Shown: positions 1-8,774, numbered from the stretch's first letter. The stretch: DNA of 64,000 nt from Nostoc commune NIES-4072 (GCF_003113895.1 NZ_BDUD01000001.1:62001-126000), one strand, 5' to 3'. Numbers and translations: made by a program. Notes: generated by a model not told the origin, from the letters alone.

Positions 1-2
1 AA

Positions 3-1037
3 GTTCAGTTCAGAGGAACACTAAATCCTTCCTTCTACAAATCAACTTTTACCATAGGAGATTCAAACGGCACTACTTCTTTGTCTCAACGCAATTCAAT
101 GGTGTCTCCTGAAATAGAACCAAATCCTCCAGGGGCTAATTTTATACCTCCAGAAGATACTCCAGATGAATTTTTGGTGGTTTTCAGCCAACAGACAAAT
201 CCTAGACAGCCTAATGTGGCTATAACTAACTGGACTGAATTCCCCATCAAGCGCGGTCAAACTCCGAGATTACGCTTTACCAATAGTGAGTCAAACTTTG
301 ATCCAATAACCGTATCTAACACTAGAGTTCTGCGGAGTGCTACTAAGATACCATTAGAACAGCTAACCGCCGCAGATTTACCACCAACACCAGAAGTAGG
401 GTTCGTAGAATTTTCAGAAGCTAATGGCATCGTACTTCCAGGCCAAACCAGAGACGCAGTCACGCTTACAGATATTCCGGTTACAGGAACACCTATTTTA
501 GATCGCATCGCATCCTTTAATGGTACAAGCGACTTTATTGAAATCCCCAACAACGAGAACCTAAACTTTGGCACGGGAGACTTGAGCATTTCTGCCTGGG
601 TCAAAACGACTAGTACTAGCGGAATTGAAGTCATTTTAGACAAACGAGTTGAGACGACAGGGCCAGTACAAGGGTATTCGCTGTCTAACTTCAATGGTAA
701 TTTGTTGCTTCAATTAGCAGATGGAGTGGGAAATCAATTTACAAACTATGTAAGCAATATCTCAATCTCCGATGGCAATTGGCATCATGTAGCTGTGACT
801 GTAGACCGCGACCAACCAGATGGCGGTCGTTGGTATCTTGATGGAGTAGAAGTCGTTGGCGAGCGATTTAATCCAACAAGAAGAGGTTCTCTTTCTAACT
901 CCAAGCCCTTAGTCATTGGCAGACGCTCTGATAGTCCTTCACCAGGCTTTTTTAAGGGTGAAATAGGCCGTGTCCGACTTGACAAAAGGGTACTGTCATC
1001 TCAAGAAATTCAAGCAATTGCTGCTAATAGACCGTAA
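3..1037 (+). CDS. LamG-like (concanavalin A-type jellyroll) protein, 5' truncated by window edge
   Basis: The frame is open back to the first bases of the window, so the true start lies upstream; the TTG at 81 is only the first internal start-like codon. The C-terminal half (about nt 495-1025) is a LamG/jellyroll domain: it begins IASFNGTSDFIEIPN, continues with the strand motif LSISAWVKT and GNWHHVAVTVD, and ends with GEIGRVRLDKRVLSSQEI, the usual end of the Laminin_G_3 family. Such domains bind carbohydrate or protein ligands and usually sit in large secreted or surface proteins. The N-terminal part shows no domain I recognise. No membrane segment is visible in this part. Function beyond ligand binding is unknown. 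Confidence 0.8.
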   Translation, partial: VQFRGTLNPSFYKSTFTIGDSNGTTSLSQRNSMVSPEIEPNPPGANFIPPEDTPDEFLVVFSQQTNPRQPNVAITNWTEFPIKRGQTPRLRFTNSESNFDPITVSNTRVLRSATKIPLEQLTAADLPPTPEVGFVEFSEANGIVLPGQTRDAVTLTDIPVTGTPILDRIASFNGTSDFIEIPNNENLNFGTGDLSISAWVKTTSTSGIEVILDKRVETTGPVQGYSLSNFNGNLLLQLADGVGNQFTNYVSNISISDGNWHHVAVTVDRDQPDGGRWYLDGVEVVGERFNPTRRGSLSNSKPLVIGRRSDSPSPGFFKGEIGRVRLDKRVLSSQEIQAIAANRP

Positions 1038-1092
1038 ATAGGTAAATAACCCAAGTTGCTAATATGCATTTGGGCTTAACCGAACCGTATTG

Positions 1093-1125
1093 CCCCCGCT
1101 TCCGGCGACACCCTTTTTAAGGGGG
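1093..1125. repeat. short palindromic C-rich/G-rich dispersed repeat, possible terminator
   Basis: A CCCCCG...CCCTTTTTAAGGGGG element followed by a T-rich stretch (TATTTTTAT). Related elements are at 5669-5713 and inside cas6 at 57042-57074. The hairpin ACCCTTTTTAAGGGGGT followed by T residues could end transcription of the LamG gene. Confidence 0.5.
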
Positions 1126-1151
1126 TATTTTTATGCCCCTAAGTCAATTGT

Positions 1152-1188
1152 GAAAGCCATAGATCGCCAACAGGGATCTGTGGCTTTC
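1152..1188. other. 14-bp imperfect inverted repeat
   Basis: GAAAGCCATAGATC at 1152-1165 pairs with GATCTGTGGCTTTC at 1175-1188 with one G-U type mismatch and a 9-nt loop. It lacks a strong T-run. It could be a terminator or an RNA hairpin between the LamG gene and argD. Confidence 0.5.
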
Positions 1189-1361
1189 AATTTCTCAAGC
1201 GTTGAGTACAAAATTTTTTTCACCACCGCCAAGCGTTCGAGGTTATATAAGCGTTAGCCTAAGAAGAAGTACGAGTTGTGCTAAATAAAAAGTAATTTTT
1301 AGGGATTTCTAGGAAACTAGTAAATAACTATATGATGAAAAACTCAAGAGGAGGAGCGGTA

Positions 1362-2672
1362 GTGAGCCTACAAACTCTCATTGAACAAGTCACCATCCCC
1401 CCAAATTCAGGGTCTGTAGCATCTAGTCCCTTTGATACAGATAGCTTTAATGAAGCTGTCATGTCTACCTACGGTCGGTTTCCGTTAGCCTTAGAACGGG
1501 GTGCTGGATGCCGGGTTTGGGATACACAGGGACGCGAATATCTGGACTTTGTGGCTGGAATTGCCACTTGTACTTTAGGACACGCCCACCCAGTTATGGT
1601 AGAAGCGGTGACACGCCAAATCCAGAAGCTGCACCATGTCTCTAATTTGTACTACATTCCTGAGCAAGGTGAATTGGCAAAATGGCTTGTTGAACATTCT
1701 TGTGCCGATCGCGTGTTTTTCTGCAACTCTGGAGCTGAAGCTAATGAAGCTGCAATTAAACTGGCGCGGAAATATGCCCACACAGTATTAGACATTGAAA
1801 AACCGATTATTTTAACCGCCAATGCCAGTTTCCACGGACGGACTTTGGCAACAATTACCGCTACAGCACAACCGAAGTATCAAAAATATTTTGATCCCTT
1901 GGTTCCTGGTTTCCACTACGTAAATTACAACGATATCAACGCTGTGGAAGTGGCGATTAGCGAGTTGGATGAAGGCGATTATCGGGTAGCGGCGATTTTG
2001 ATTGAGCCATTGCAGGGAGAAGGCGGTGTGCGTCCAGGAGATGTTGCCTATTTTAAAAAGCTTCGGCAGATTTGCGATGAAACTGGCATTTTATTGATTT
2101 TCGATGAAGTGCAAGTTGGTATGGGACGCAGTGGCAAATTATGGGCTTACGAACATCTCGGCGTTGAACCGGATATTTTCACCAGTGCTAAAGGCTTAGG
2201 TGGCGGTATTCCCATCGGCGCAATGATGAGCAAGAAATTCTGTGATGTTTTTCAACCAGGGGAACACGCTAGCACCTTTGGCGGAAATCCTTTTGTGTGT
2301 GGTGTAGCACTCAGTGTTTGCCAGACGTTGGAACGGGAAAATATTTTACAGAATGTGCAAGACAGGGGTGAACAATTGCGATCTGGATTGAAAGCGATCG
2401 CAGCGAAATATCCTCAGCACATTGGCGAAGTTCGAGGTTGGGGTTTAATCAACGGTTTGGAGTTGCGAACCAATATTCAACTAACCGCAGCAGATGTCGT
2501 TAATGCTGCCATCAACGAGGGTGTGTTACTCGTACCAGCCGGGCCAAAAGTAGTCCGATTTGTGCCACCGCTAATTGTCACAGAGGCGGAAGTAAACACT
2601 GCTTTAGAAGCTGTGGATCGAGCGATGTCTAACGACAAGCCGCAGGGCGGCTACGCAACTCTCACAGCTTAG
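1362..2672 (+). CDS. argD: acetylornithine aminotransferase ArgD
   Basis: Class III PLP aminotransferase that converts N-acetylglutamate semialdehyde to N-acetylornithine in cytosolic arginine biosynthesis. Family signatures are clear: DFVAGIATCTLGHAHP near the N-terminus, the FFCNSGAEANEAAIKLAR phosphate-binding region, FDEVQVGMGRSG, and the Schiff-base lysine in TSAKGLGGGIP (K277 counted from the GTG). The GTG at 1362 is chosen because GAGGAGGAG lies 5-6 nt upstream and the product then begins (M)SLQTLIEQ; an in-frame ATG at 1332 would add ten residues without a good ribosome site. Length 436 aa is normal. A strong terminator follows, so it looks monocistronic. Confidence 0.95.
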   Translation: MSLQTLIEQVTIPPNSGSVASSPFDTDSFNEAVMSTYGRFPLALERGAGCRVWDTQGREYLDFVAGIATCTLGHAHPVMVEAVTRQIQKLHHVSNLYYIPEQGELAKWLVEHSCADRVFFCNSGAEANEAAIKLARKYAHTVLDIEKPIILTANASFHGRTLATITATAQPKYQKYFDPLVPGFHYVNYNDINAVEVAISELDEGDYRVAAILIEPLQGEGGVRPGDVAYFKKLRQICDETGILLIFDEVQVGMGRSGKLWAYEHLGVEPDIFTSAKGLGGGIPIGAMMSKKFCDVFQPGEHASTFGGNPFVCGVALSVCQTLERENILQNVQDRGEQLRSGLKAIAAKYPQHIGEVRGWGLINGLELRTNIQLTAADVVNAAINEGVLLVPAGPKVVRFVPPLIVTEAEVNTALEAVDRAMSNDKPQGGYATLTA

Positions 2673-2679
2673 GTAATAC

Positions 2680-2720
2680 AAAAAGCGAGGATAAGTCTTT
2701 GTCCGTATCTCTCGCTTTTT
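2680..2720 (+). terminator. Rho-independent terminator of argD
   Basis: AAAAAGCGAG (2680-2689) pairs perfectly with CTCGCTTTTT (2711-2720), giving a 10-bp stem with a terminal T-run, a few bases after the argD stop codon. Confidence 0.8.
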
Positions 2721-2808
2721 CTGACTTTTAGATTAATTTTCACTAAAAGTATTGATTTCTTAGCTATTAGCTATGTATGTATTATTTCTATCCCCGCGTT
2801 TTCTTCCT

Positions 2809-3414
2809 TCATTCTGGGGAAATTTCCCGATAAGCTTGGCGACACTGTTCATAATTGTCTGGCAAAATCTCGGCATTACCAAAACATAATTGCTCGTGAG
2901 TGGTAATTAAAGTTTCATAAGGCTGTATGGGAGTCACAGACGATCGCAACAATTGCAGATATTCTCCATCTGTGCGGCTGAGTTTGTGGGGTGCGATCGC
3001 ATTTTTATCCAACTGCTGCAACATTGCTAAATAAATACAACGGCAAGCCTCACGGTAGTTACCTTGACGGTAAAATTGTTGCGATCGCTTCAACAAAAAG
3101 GTTATGGATGACTCACTAGAGCTAGTTTTTAAACGAAAATCAGTGAGATTGCCACTTCTATTTAGCCAAGAATATACATAAGGGCTGAATTCTTGCCATA
3201 ATCGCCAACCCACCCAAGCTATAAATAAACCTAGCACCAGCCAAAACAGGAATTTCAACAACTCACTTAGCCAAGGGCTAATTGACCATCCAGTAGGTAA
3301 TTCAGGTAAAGCGCTCTCAAAGCGGTAAAACTGGTATTCCCACCATTCTCCCGCTTGTTGTTGAAATTGAGAAAGCTGCCAACTCCAGCTAGTTTTTTCA
3401 AAAGTATCTGTCAT
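2809..3414 (-). CDS. DUF4129 domain membrane protein
   Basis: A 201-aa protein with a single strong membrane segment around residues 52-75 (LLKFLFWLVLGLFIAWVGW) and a C-terminal DUF4129 region: FLLKRSQQFYRQGNYREACR then AMLQQLDKNAIAP and SRTDGEYLQLLR. DUF4129 proteins often occur with transglutaminase-like or von Willebrand-type proteins in other bacteria, but no such partner is adjacent here. The molecular role is not known. The gene starts immediately beside repeat cassette A (3419 onward), so its promoter region carries a long G-rich tandem repeat. Confidence 0.75.
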   Translation of the reverse strand: MTDTFEKTSWSWQLSQFQQQAGEWWEYQFYRFESALPELPTGWSISPWLSELLKFLFWLVLGLFIAWVGWRLWQEFSPYVYSWLNRSGNLTDFRLKTSSSESSITFLLKRSQQFYRQGNYREACRCIYLAMLQQLDKNAIAPHKLSRTDGEYLQLLRSSVTPIQPYETLITTHEQLCFGNAEILPDNYEQCRQAYREISPE

Positions 3415-3418
3415 AAGG

Positions 3419-3690
3419 GGGGAGTGGGGAGTGGGGAGTGGGGAGTGGGGAGTGGGGAGGGGGGAGTGGGGAGTGGGGAGTGGGGAGTGGGGAGTGGGGG
3501 GAGCAGGGGGAGCAGGGGAGGCAGGGGAGACAAGGGGACAAGGGGACTTAAATCAGAACTTGCAACAAGTGTTTCCCCTTGTCCCTAATTCTCAAGAGTC
3601 CCCAAGTCCTCTTTCCAATGCCCCATGCCCCATACCCAATGCCCAATGCCCAATGCCCAATGCCCAATGACTAATGACTAATGACTCTTG
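3419..3690. repeat. composite repeat cassette A
   Basis: Three parts in order: a tandem array of the octamer GTGGGGAG (about 3419-3500) passing into GGGGAGCA units; a core (about 3530-3615) containing GGGGACTTAAATCAGAAC and TTGCAACAAGTGTTTCCCC; then CCCAATG heptamers and ATGACTA units to 3690. The core contains ACTTG-CAA-CAAGT, a perfect small hairpin, and ACAAGGGG/CCCCTTGT arms. The same order recurs in cassettes B to E. The last few codons of the DUF2243 gene (VISH) are encoded by the ATGACTA part. Confidence 0.9.
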
Positions 3691-4156
3691 TCTTTTTTAT
3701 CATTATCCAGCCGATGACAATCAGTAGCGCACCGAATGCAAGAAATCCTAAATCCCAAGCTAACTCATTTGGCCCTGGTTTGACATGATGGATACCGAGA
3801 ATTTGATGGTCAATTAAACCTTCAACGAAATCAAACAACCCAGTACCAATCAATATTGACCCAATAAAGGTCTGTGATGACCAAGGAACATCATCACGCC
3901 CTCCCGCACGCCATAGTAAAACAACTCCTACCACGGTGAATACCCAATTAAAGGTATGAAATAACCCATCCCATAGCGTGTTCAAATCTATATTCGCTAT
4001 GTTTGTCAGAGGTCGAATATTACTAAGCATGTGATGCCACTGGAGGATCTGATGCAGTAAAATTCCATCAATAAACCCTCCAATACCTACACCAAGAAAA
4101 ATTCCAGCAGTGATTAGTGGTGCGCGTTGGTTGGGGGTTTCACTTTTCGCCTCCAT
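3671..4156 (-). CDS. DUF2243 family membrane protein
   Basis: About 161 aa with four hydrophobic segments. It carries the DUF2243 signature FLGVGIGGFIDGILLHQILQWHHM and a second matching histidine motif FDFVEGLIDHQILGIHHV. These paired H-rich motifs at membrane faces are characteristic of the family, whose function is unknown; metal binding is a guess. I prefer the ATG at 4156 because GAGG lies about 6 nt upstream; an in-frame ATG at 4168 would add four residues. The C-terminal VISH and the stop fall inside repeat cassette A, so the native end may have been altered. Confidence 0.8.
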   Translation of the reverse strand: MEAKSETPNQRAPLITAGIFLGVGIGGFIDGILLHQILQWHHMLSNIRPLTNIANIDLNTLWDGLFHTFNWVFTVVGVVLLWRAGGRDDVPWSSQTFIGSILIGTGLFDFVEGLIDHQILGIHHVKPGPNELAWDLGFLAFGALLIVIGWIMIKKTRVISH

Positions 4157-4249
4157 TGTCAACCTCATCGATAGGCTTTTTCACCAAAGTACAACTTTTT
4201 TAGGAGAAATATCTTCTATCTTGAGGCAAGTACCATCATTGAACTTCAA

Positions 4250-4384
4250 TCAATTTTCAGATTTAATCTGCATACCCGCTTTCACTGGGTCAAAATCTTG
4301 AGGAAAATTGGTGTTGGGATCATAGTCTGCTTTTTCCAGGTTCGCTCCTTTGAGATTGGCTTGGCGAAGATTCGTTGACATCAT
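4250..4384 (-). CDS. short pentapeptide-repeat protein or fragment
   Basis: A 44-aa reading frame from ATG 4384 that reads STNLRQANLKGANLEKADYD then NTNFPQDFDPVKAGM. This is the end of a typical cyanobacterial pentapeptide-repeat protein: A(N/D)LxX repeats followed by a TxFPxxFDPxxxGM tail. Only about four repeats are present, so it is either a very short protein or the surviving 3' end of a longer gene. It lies just after the Rrf2 stop (4390) on the same strand. No role can be assigned. Confidence 0.4.
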   Translation of the reverse strand: MMSTNLRQANLKGANLEKADYDPNTNFPQDFDPVKAGMQIKSEN

Positions 4385-4389
4385 CCTTG

Positions 4390-4827
4390 CTAAATGTAAT
4401 ACATGAGTTCCTTTTGCTTTCGCATTGATCTTCGTTCGCAAAGGTCTTGGAGTGTATATTTTTCCAAAACTGAGTTAGCAGCCTGACGTGCTTCCTGCCA
4501 GACTTCCTGAATTAGCTCGCCTTCTATGGTGTTGGGAGTTGGTTCAGGATTAGAGGCCACGATATCTGACCCTTCCATGCAGGTAAAAGCATCTAACACT
4601 GTAATCTTTCCGGGATCTCGTGCCAGAACGTAGCCACCTTTGGCTCCGCGTATACTCTTAATTAAACCTCCACGCCTTAATGTGGCTAGGAGTTGTTCTA
4701 AATAGCGGTTCGGAATGTCTTGTAATGCCGCTATCTCTCGAATTTGCAGGGCTTCTCCGTTAGGGTAGCAGGTTGCTAACTCTAACAGGGCTAGAAGTGC
4801 GTATTCTGATTTGTTAGAGATTACCAC
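4390..4827 (-). CDS. Rrf2 family transcriptional regulator
   Basis: 145 aa with an N-terminal winged helix: SNKSEYALLALLELA, then IREIAALQDIPNRYLEQLL and LRRGGLIKSIRGAKGGYVLA, the standard Rrf2 recognition-helix and wing region. The cluster of three cysteines that binds a 2Fe-2S centre in IscR is not present; only C in AFTCMEG and DLCERR are seen, so it is more like the CymR-type cyanobacterial Rrf2 proteins than IscR. It ends MYYI, usual for this cyanobacterial group. Target genes are unknown. It is followed closely by the pentapeptide fragment. Confidence 0.85.
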   Translation of the reverse strand: MVISNKSEYALLALLELATCYPNGEALQIREIAALQDIPNRYLEQLLATLRRGGLIKSIRGAKGGYVLARDPGKITVLDAFTCMEGSDIVASNPEPTPNTIEGELIQEVWQEARQAANSVLEKYTLQDLCERRSMRKQKELMYYI

Positions 4828-5058
4828 AGGCGTAATATTTTAAACTCACACTTAAATATACAAAGTATTTGAATTGCTTTCCCTAAGTTACTCTTAGGAA
4901 AAACTTTACAATCAACTTATTGTTGACCGGCTAACCCCACTTTAAAGACCTTTTAGCATAGAAGCAATTATATTTGATTTTTAATTCGATAAATAAAAGT
5001 GATTGATTATTTATAAAGTCTTCCAAAGTGTAAATTAATTTAAAAGCTATGCAAGCCG
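4828..5058. other. AT-rich upstream region of the Rrf2 gene
   Basis: No gene seen. It probably holds the promoter of the Rrf2 gene and separates it from the kinase remnant; I could not pick a convincing operator. Confidence 0.3.
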
Positions 5059-5481
5059 CTATATATTTAAAATTCTCGAAAATGGCAGAGTTACGGTAAA
5101 GGTAGTTCCTACACCGATCGCACTTTCGACACGAATTTCGCCACCATGTAAATCTACAGCCTGCTTGACGATGGACATTCCCAATCCCATTCCTGGGATA
5201 TCGCTTGCATTACTAGCGCGATGGAAGGGTTCAAAGATGTAATCAATGTCATTTGGGGGAATGCCAATACCAGAGTCTTGAGTCTGGAATATAGCTTGCT
5301 CGTTGGCAGTGATGACAGAAAACTTAACTGTGCTACCAATGGGAGAGTATTTTAGACAATTTGAGAATAAATTAGTCAAGATTTGCCGCAGTAGTTTCGG
5401 GTCTAAGTTAGCTCTTGTAGATTGGCACTCACTACTAAAAGCGATCGCATGTTGTGAGCGATCGCTCTGTTCTAATTCTTC
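5059..5481 (-). pseudogene. C-terminal remnant of a sensor histidine kinase
   Basis: The frame opens directly after an in-frame stop at 5482-5484 and reads ...LDPKLLRQILTNLFSNCLKYSP (N-box), DSGIGIPPNDIDYIFEPF (G1), GMGLGMSIVK (G2) and VGTTFTVTLPF. That is the HATPase_c domain of a histidine kinase. The phosphoacceptor His region and all sensor domains are missing. The frame is lost exactly where a 93-bp MITE begins at 5483, so insertion of the MITE or a deletion next to it removed the rest. It is probably not functional. Confidence 0.75.
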
Positions 5482-5482
5482 T

Positions 5483-5575
5483 TAGGACTTACGCACACTC
5501 TACGAATTCTCGGCGCTCTTGGCGTCTTGGCGGTTCGAGAAATTAAGCTTTTTAGCAATTTTTGCGTAAGTCCTA
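5483..5575. mobile_element. 93-bp MITE, copy 1
   Basis: Begins TAGGACTTACGCA and ends TGCGTAAGTCCTA, a perfect 13-bp terminal inverted repeat. The interior has CTTGGCG repeats and a GCTTTTTAGCAATTT stretch. A copy of the same 93-bp length with the same sequence as far as I can compare is at 44375-44467. No transposase is encoded. No obvious flanking duplication is visible here (left CTTCT, right ATTAA). Confidence 0.9.
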
Positions 5576-5668
5576 ATTAAAACAGAATAAAGGTGTCAGT
5601 CCTTAGAATTCTGTTAGATATTCTGACCTAAAAAGCAGATAGCGTCAGCACGCAATAGGTTTGGATAA

Positions 5669-5713
5669 GATCCCCCCGCCTACGGTGACCCCCTTAAAAA
5701 AGGGGTAAAGATC
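5669..5713. repeat. C-rich/G-rich palindromic dispersed repeat
   Basis: GATCCCCCCGCCTACGG followed by CCCCCTTAAAAAAGGGG and AAGATC. It is related to 1093-1125 and to the insert in cas6 at 57042-57074. It lies just after the end of the GH65 fusion gene and could serve as its terminator. Confidence 0.55.
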
Positions 5714-5729
5714 AGAAAGAGCAAGCCTT

Positions 5730-8700
5730 TTATCTGGCAATATTGCTTAATTTAGCTTTTAAGTCTGCCCATGTGACCCCTTCTAAGCTGGGCAAAACAA
5801 CATGAGCGGCTCCAACTCGTTCAGCAGGGCCGAGTCCTACTGCCCACATACCACCTGCTAGAGCCGCCTCAATGCCTGCTGCGGCATCTTCTACAACTAC
5901 AGATTGCGCTGGTTCGAGTCCTAGCTGCTTGGCTGCGTACAGAAATAGGTCGGGTGCTGGCTTGGGTTGTTGTACACTATAACCGTCAGCGATCGCATCT
6001 ACTTTATCAACAATGCCCAATCGCTCGATCACGGTGCGGGCATTTTTGCTAGCTGAACCAATACCGATTTTAATTCCAGCTTGCCGCAGTTCATCCAAGA
6101 GAGCGATCGCACCTGGTAACAAATCCTTGGGTGTCATGTGTTGGATCGATTCTACATAGTAGCGATTCTTACGCTCCATCATCTCCTCAATTTGTGCTTC
6201 CGAATATGGTCTATCTCCAATAATATGCAGCAGGGAAGCACGACGGGATACACCCCGCAGCGCTTCGTTAGCTTGTCGATTAAAGGGTATACCCTCTTCA
6301 TCCGCTAGCTTTTGCCAAGCTAAATAATGAAGTTCTGCTGTATCGGTTAGCACTCCATCTAGGTCGAAGATGAATCCTTGGATGTTGGGGTTGTGAGTCG
6401 CTTCGCTCCGGGATTGGGGATTGGGGATTGGGTATTGGGTATTAGTTATTCCTCTTGTCCCCTTCTTCTCAGTCCCCAGCGATGCACTGAGCAAGTTGTT
6501 GTGTCCCCAGCCCCCAGCCCCCAGTCCCCGATGCAGATCAAAGTCGTGCCATAATCCTTGCCAATGCAGTTTAAATTTTAGGCGTGTCCAGCCATCAGGG
6601 AGATGGGAGTTGGCTACGGGGCCATTTTCGGTTAGTTGAATGCCGCCGAAGCCAAAAATTACGGCTTGCCAAACGCCACCAGCAGTAGCGCCGTGAATTC
6701 CATCGCTGGTGTTACCTCGGTTATCTTCAAGATCCACCATTAATGCTTGCATAAACACTTCGTAAGCTTCTGCTGATTTGCCCAAATCGGAAGCTAAAAT
6801 GGCGTGAACTGCTGGGCCAAGGGACGAACCATAAGTAATGTCTGTGCGAGGTGCGTAGTAGTCCCAGTTGGTCTGCAATGCTTTTTCGTTGTAGGGAAAA
6901 TCTGCTGATTCCCGCATTAAATAAAGCAGCATCAAGATATCTGGCTGCTTGATTACTTGACATTTATTGGTTTTCTCAATACTCAAGATGGTTTGCATGG
7001 AGCGATCGCGCCCTTGATAATCTGCTAAGTTGATATCTTCTAATTGGAAAAATCCCTCGAACTGCTCGATTAGTTCTGTTGATGGGTCATGGAGAAACAA
7101 GATTTTGGCGATGATATCTTGCCAGTGCGTTCGCATAGCATCTCCGCAGGAGAATCGCTCTTGTGGGGTGAGTTTTAGTTTCTCTTCTAGTTCAGTAGCT
7201 CGTTCGGGGAACTTGTGAGCCAACCAATCATAAACTGCGATCGCTTTCTCTAAATGCCATTGCGCCATGCGATTTGTAAAGGCGTTATTGTGGACGAATT
7301 CATGATATTCATCTACTCCAATTACTCCCCGAATTTCATATTGTTGTAGCTCAGGATTGAATTCGACTCGGCTACCCCAGAAGATAGCAGCATCCAAAAT
7401 AATCTCTGCGCCGCGCTGTTGCATCCACTCATCATCACCAGTAGCTTGCCAGTAGTTCCAAGCAGCGTAGGGAATATCTGCATTAATATGAATTTCCCGA
7501 TCGCGGCACCAAATCCGCACGTCTTCACCATAAAAATCATTTCCGAGTGCCCAACGTGGTGTTACTTCATCTCCGGTATCAGCACTTTCCCAAGCATACA
7601 TTGCCCCTTTATAGCCGTAATGGATAGCCTTGCGTCTAGCTCCTGGTAAAGTGTGCCAACGGTAACTGAGTAAATTTCGGGCGATCGCTGGTTGGGTAAA
7701 CAGAAAAAAGGGCAGCATAAAAATTTCTGTATCCCAAAAGATATGACCGCGATAGCCAAACCCAGAAAGAGTTTTAGCTGGAATGCTCACCTTATCATCA
7801 TGGCGTGACCCAGCAATCAGTAGCTGGAATAGATTGTAGCGAACAGCAAAAGCAGCTGTACTATCCCCTTCAATGAGGATATCGCTTTGCTGCCACACCT
7901 CATCCCATGCCTGCTCATTGGCTTTTAGTAGTGTTGCGTAGTCTGGCAGGTGCGCGAGTTTTTCTGTAGCTGCTGAAACTGGTGTCTCAGTCTCCCGCGA
8001 GGTAAAAACTGTCACAATTTTTTCTACCGTTACGGTCTGTTTTGATTTAGCCTGGTAGTTCATGCTCAAGGTTGGATAACCAGGTGCGGTACTGACTTGC
8101 AAAGATGCTTCAGTGCCTGAGATTCTCATAGTTGCGCCCATACCGAGTTCAATTCGGGAGTGGCGGGTGCGGCGTTGCAACCAGATTCCTTGGTCAGTCT
8201 TGCCTTGGTCTAGTCCTTCCCAGTGATTAAAACCCTGATTTTCTGGATAGCCGTTGATACTTCCCTGAACTTCGATTACCCCATCAAAATCTACTGGCGT
8301 TAAATGGCAGCGTTGCACCAACACATGCCGATCTGCAAAACTAGCAAAGCGTTCAAAGTTAATATCTATAGTCTTTCCACTGGGAGAGCGCCAACGTAAG
8401 TAACGGGTGAGAAGTCCGTAGCGTAAATCAAGCTGGCGATCGTAGCGCAATATTTTACCTTGATCGAGACGGAAGCGTTCGCGTAGCGTCTCCGTAGGAG
8501 ATTCGCCATTTACAATTACTACCAAAGGCAGCCAGTCAGGACAATTTGCCAGTTCAGTGTACACCACCGGCACATCATCGTAGACACCGTTGATAAAAGT
8601 AGCTGGCAATGCATGAGGATAACCTTCCTCAAAACTGCCTTTTGTTCCCAGGTATCCATTGCCGATTGTAAAGACAGTTTCTTTGGAGTGCAATTGATCG

Positions 8701-8771
8701 GGGTCAAACTGGGTTTCGATTAAGATCCAGTCTGTGTAGATAAAATTGCGAGAATGACCTTTTTTGTCCAT
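5730..8771 (-). CDS. GH65 disaccharide phosphorylase fused to beta-phosphoglucomutase
   Basis: 1013 aa. Residues 1 to about 765 form a glycoside hydrolase 65 phosphorylase (maltose/trehalose/kojibiose type): N-terminal TVFTIGNGYLGTKGSFEEGY, general-acid Glu488 in GVDEYHEFVHNNAFTN, and phosphate-site motif GIHGATAGGVWQAVIFGFGG. Residues from about 795 form a HAD beta-phosphoglucomutase with nucleophile Asp803 in FDLDGVLTDT, cap motif LRGVSR, GIGSASKNA and KPAPDLFLYAA. The likely joint reaction is phosphorolysis of a disaccharide to beta-glucose-1-phosphate, then conversion to glucose-6-phosphate. The sugar specificity cannot be read from sequence. The linker (nt about 6411-6540) is made of ATTGGGG-type tandem repeats, and very short dispersed repeats seem inserted near nt 7127-7155 and 8475-8507. 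Confidence 0.9.
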   Translation of the reverse strand: MDKKGHSRNFIYTDWILIETQFDPDQLHSKETVFTIGNGYLGTKGSFEEGYPHALPATFINGVYDDVPVVYTELANCPDWLPLVVIVNGESPTETLRERFRLDQGKILRYDRQLDLRYGLLTRYLRWRSPSGKTIDINFERFASFADRHVLVQRCHLTPVDFDGVIEVQGSINGYPENQGFNHWEGLDQGKTDQGIWLQRRTRHSRIELGMGATMRISGTEASLQVSTAPGYPTLSMNYQAKSKQTVTVEKIVTVFTSRETETPVSAATEKLAHLPDYATLLKANEQAWDEVWQQSDILIEGDSTAAFAVRYNLFQLLIAGSRHDDKVSIPAKTLSGFGYRGHIFWDTEIFMLPFFLFTQPAIARNLLSYRWHTLPGARRKAIHYGYKGAMYAWESADTGDEVTPRWALGNDFYGEDVRIWCRDREIHINADIPYAAWNYWQATGDDEWMQQRGAEIILDAAIFWGSRVEFNPELQQYEIRGVIGVDEYHEFVHNNAFTNRMAQWHLEKAIAVYDWLAHKFPERATELEEKLKLTPQERFSCGDAMRTHWQDIIAKILFLHDPSTELIEQFEGFFQLEDINLADYQGRDRSMQTILSIEKTNKCQVIKQPDILMLLYLMRESADFPYNEKALQTNWDYYAPRTDITYGSSLGPAVHAILASDLGKSAEAYEVFMQALMVDLEDNRGNTSDGIHGATAGGVWQAVIFGFGGIQLTENGPVANSHLPDGWTRLKFKLHWQGLWHDFDLHRGLGAGGWGHNNLLSASLGTEKKGTRGITNTQYPIPNPQSRSEATHNPNIQGFIFDLDGVLTDTAELHYLAWQKLADEEGIPFNRQANEALRGVSRRASLLHIIGDRPYSEAQIEEMMERKNRYYVESIQHMTPKDLLPGAIALLDELRQAGIKIGIGSASKNARTVIERLGIVDKVDAIADGYSVQQPKPAPDLFLYAAKQLGLEPAQSVVVEDAAAGIEAALAGGMWAVGLGPAERVGAAHVVLPSLEGVTWADLKAKLSNIAR

Positions 8772-8774
8772 AAA

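Noticed and set aside
257..694. 145-aa antisense frame in the LamG gene
   Set aside because: Shadow of a clear domain on the other strand.
3355..3670. 77- and 79-aa glycine-rich open frames in cassette A
   Set aside because: Translations of the octamer array.
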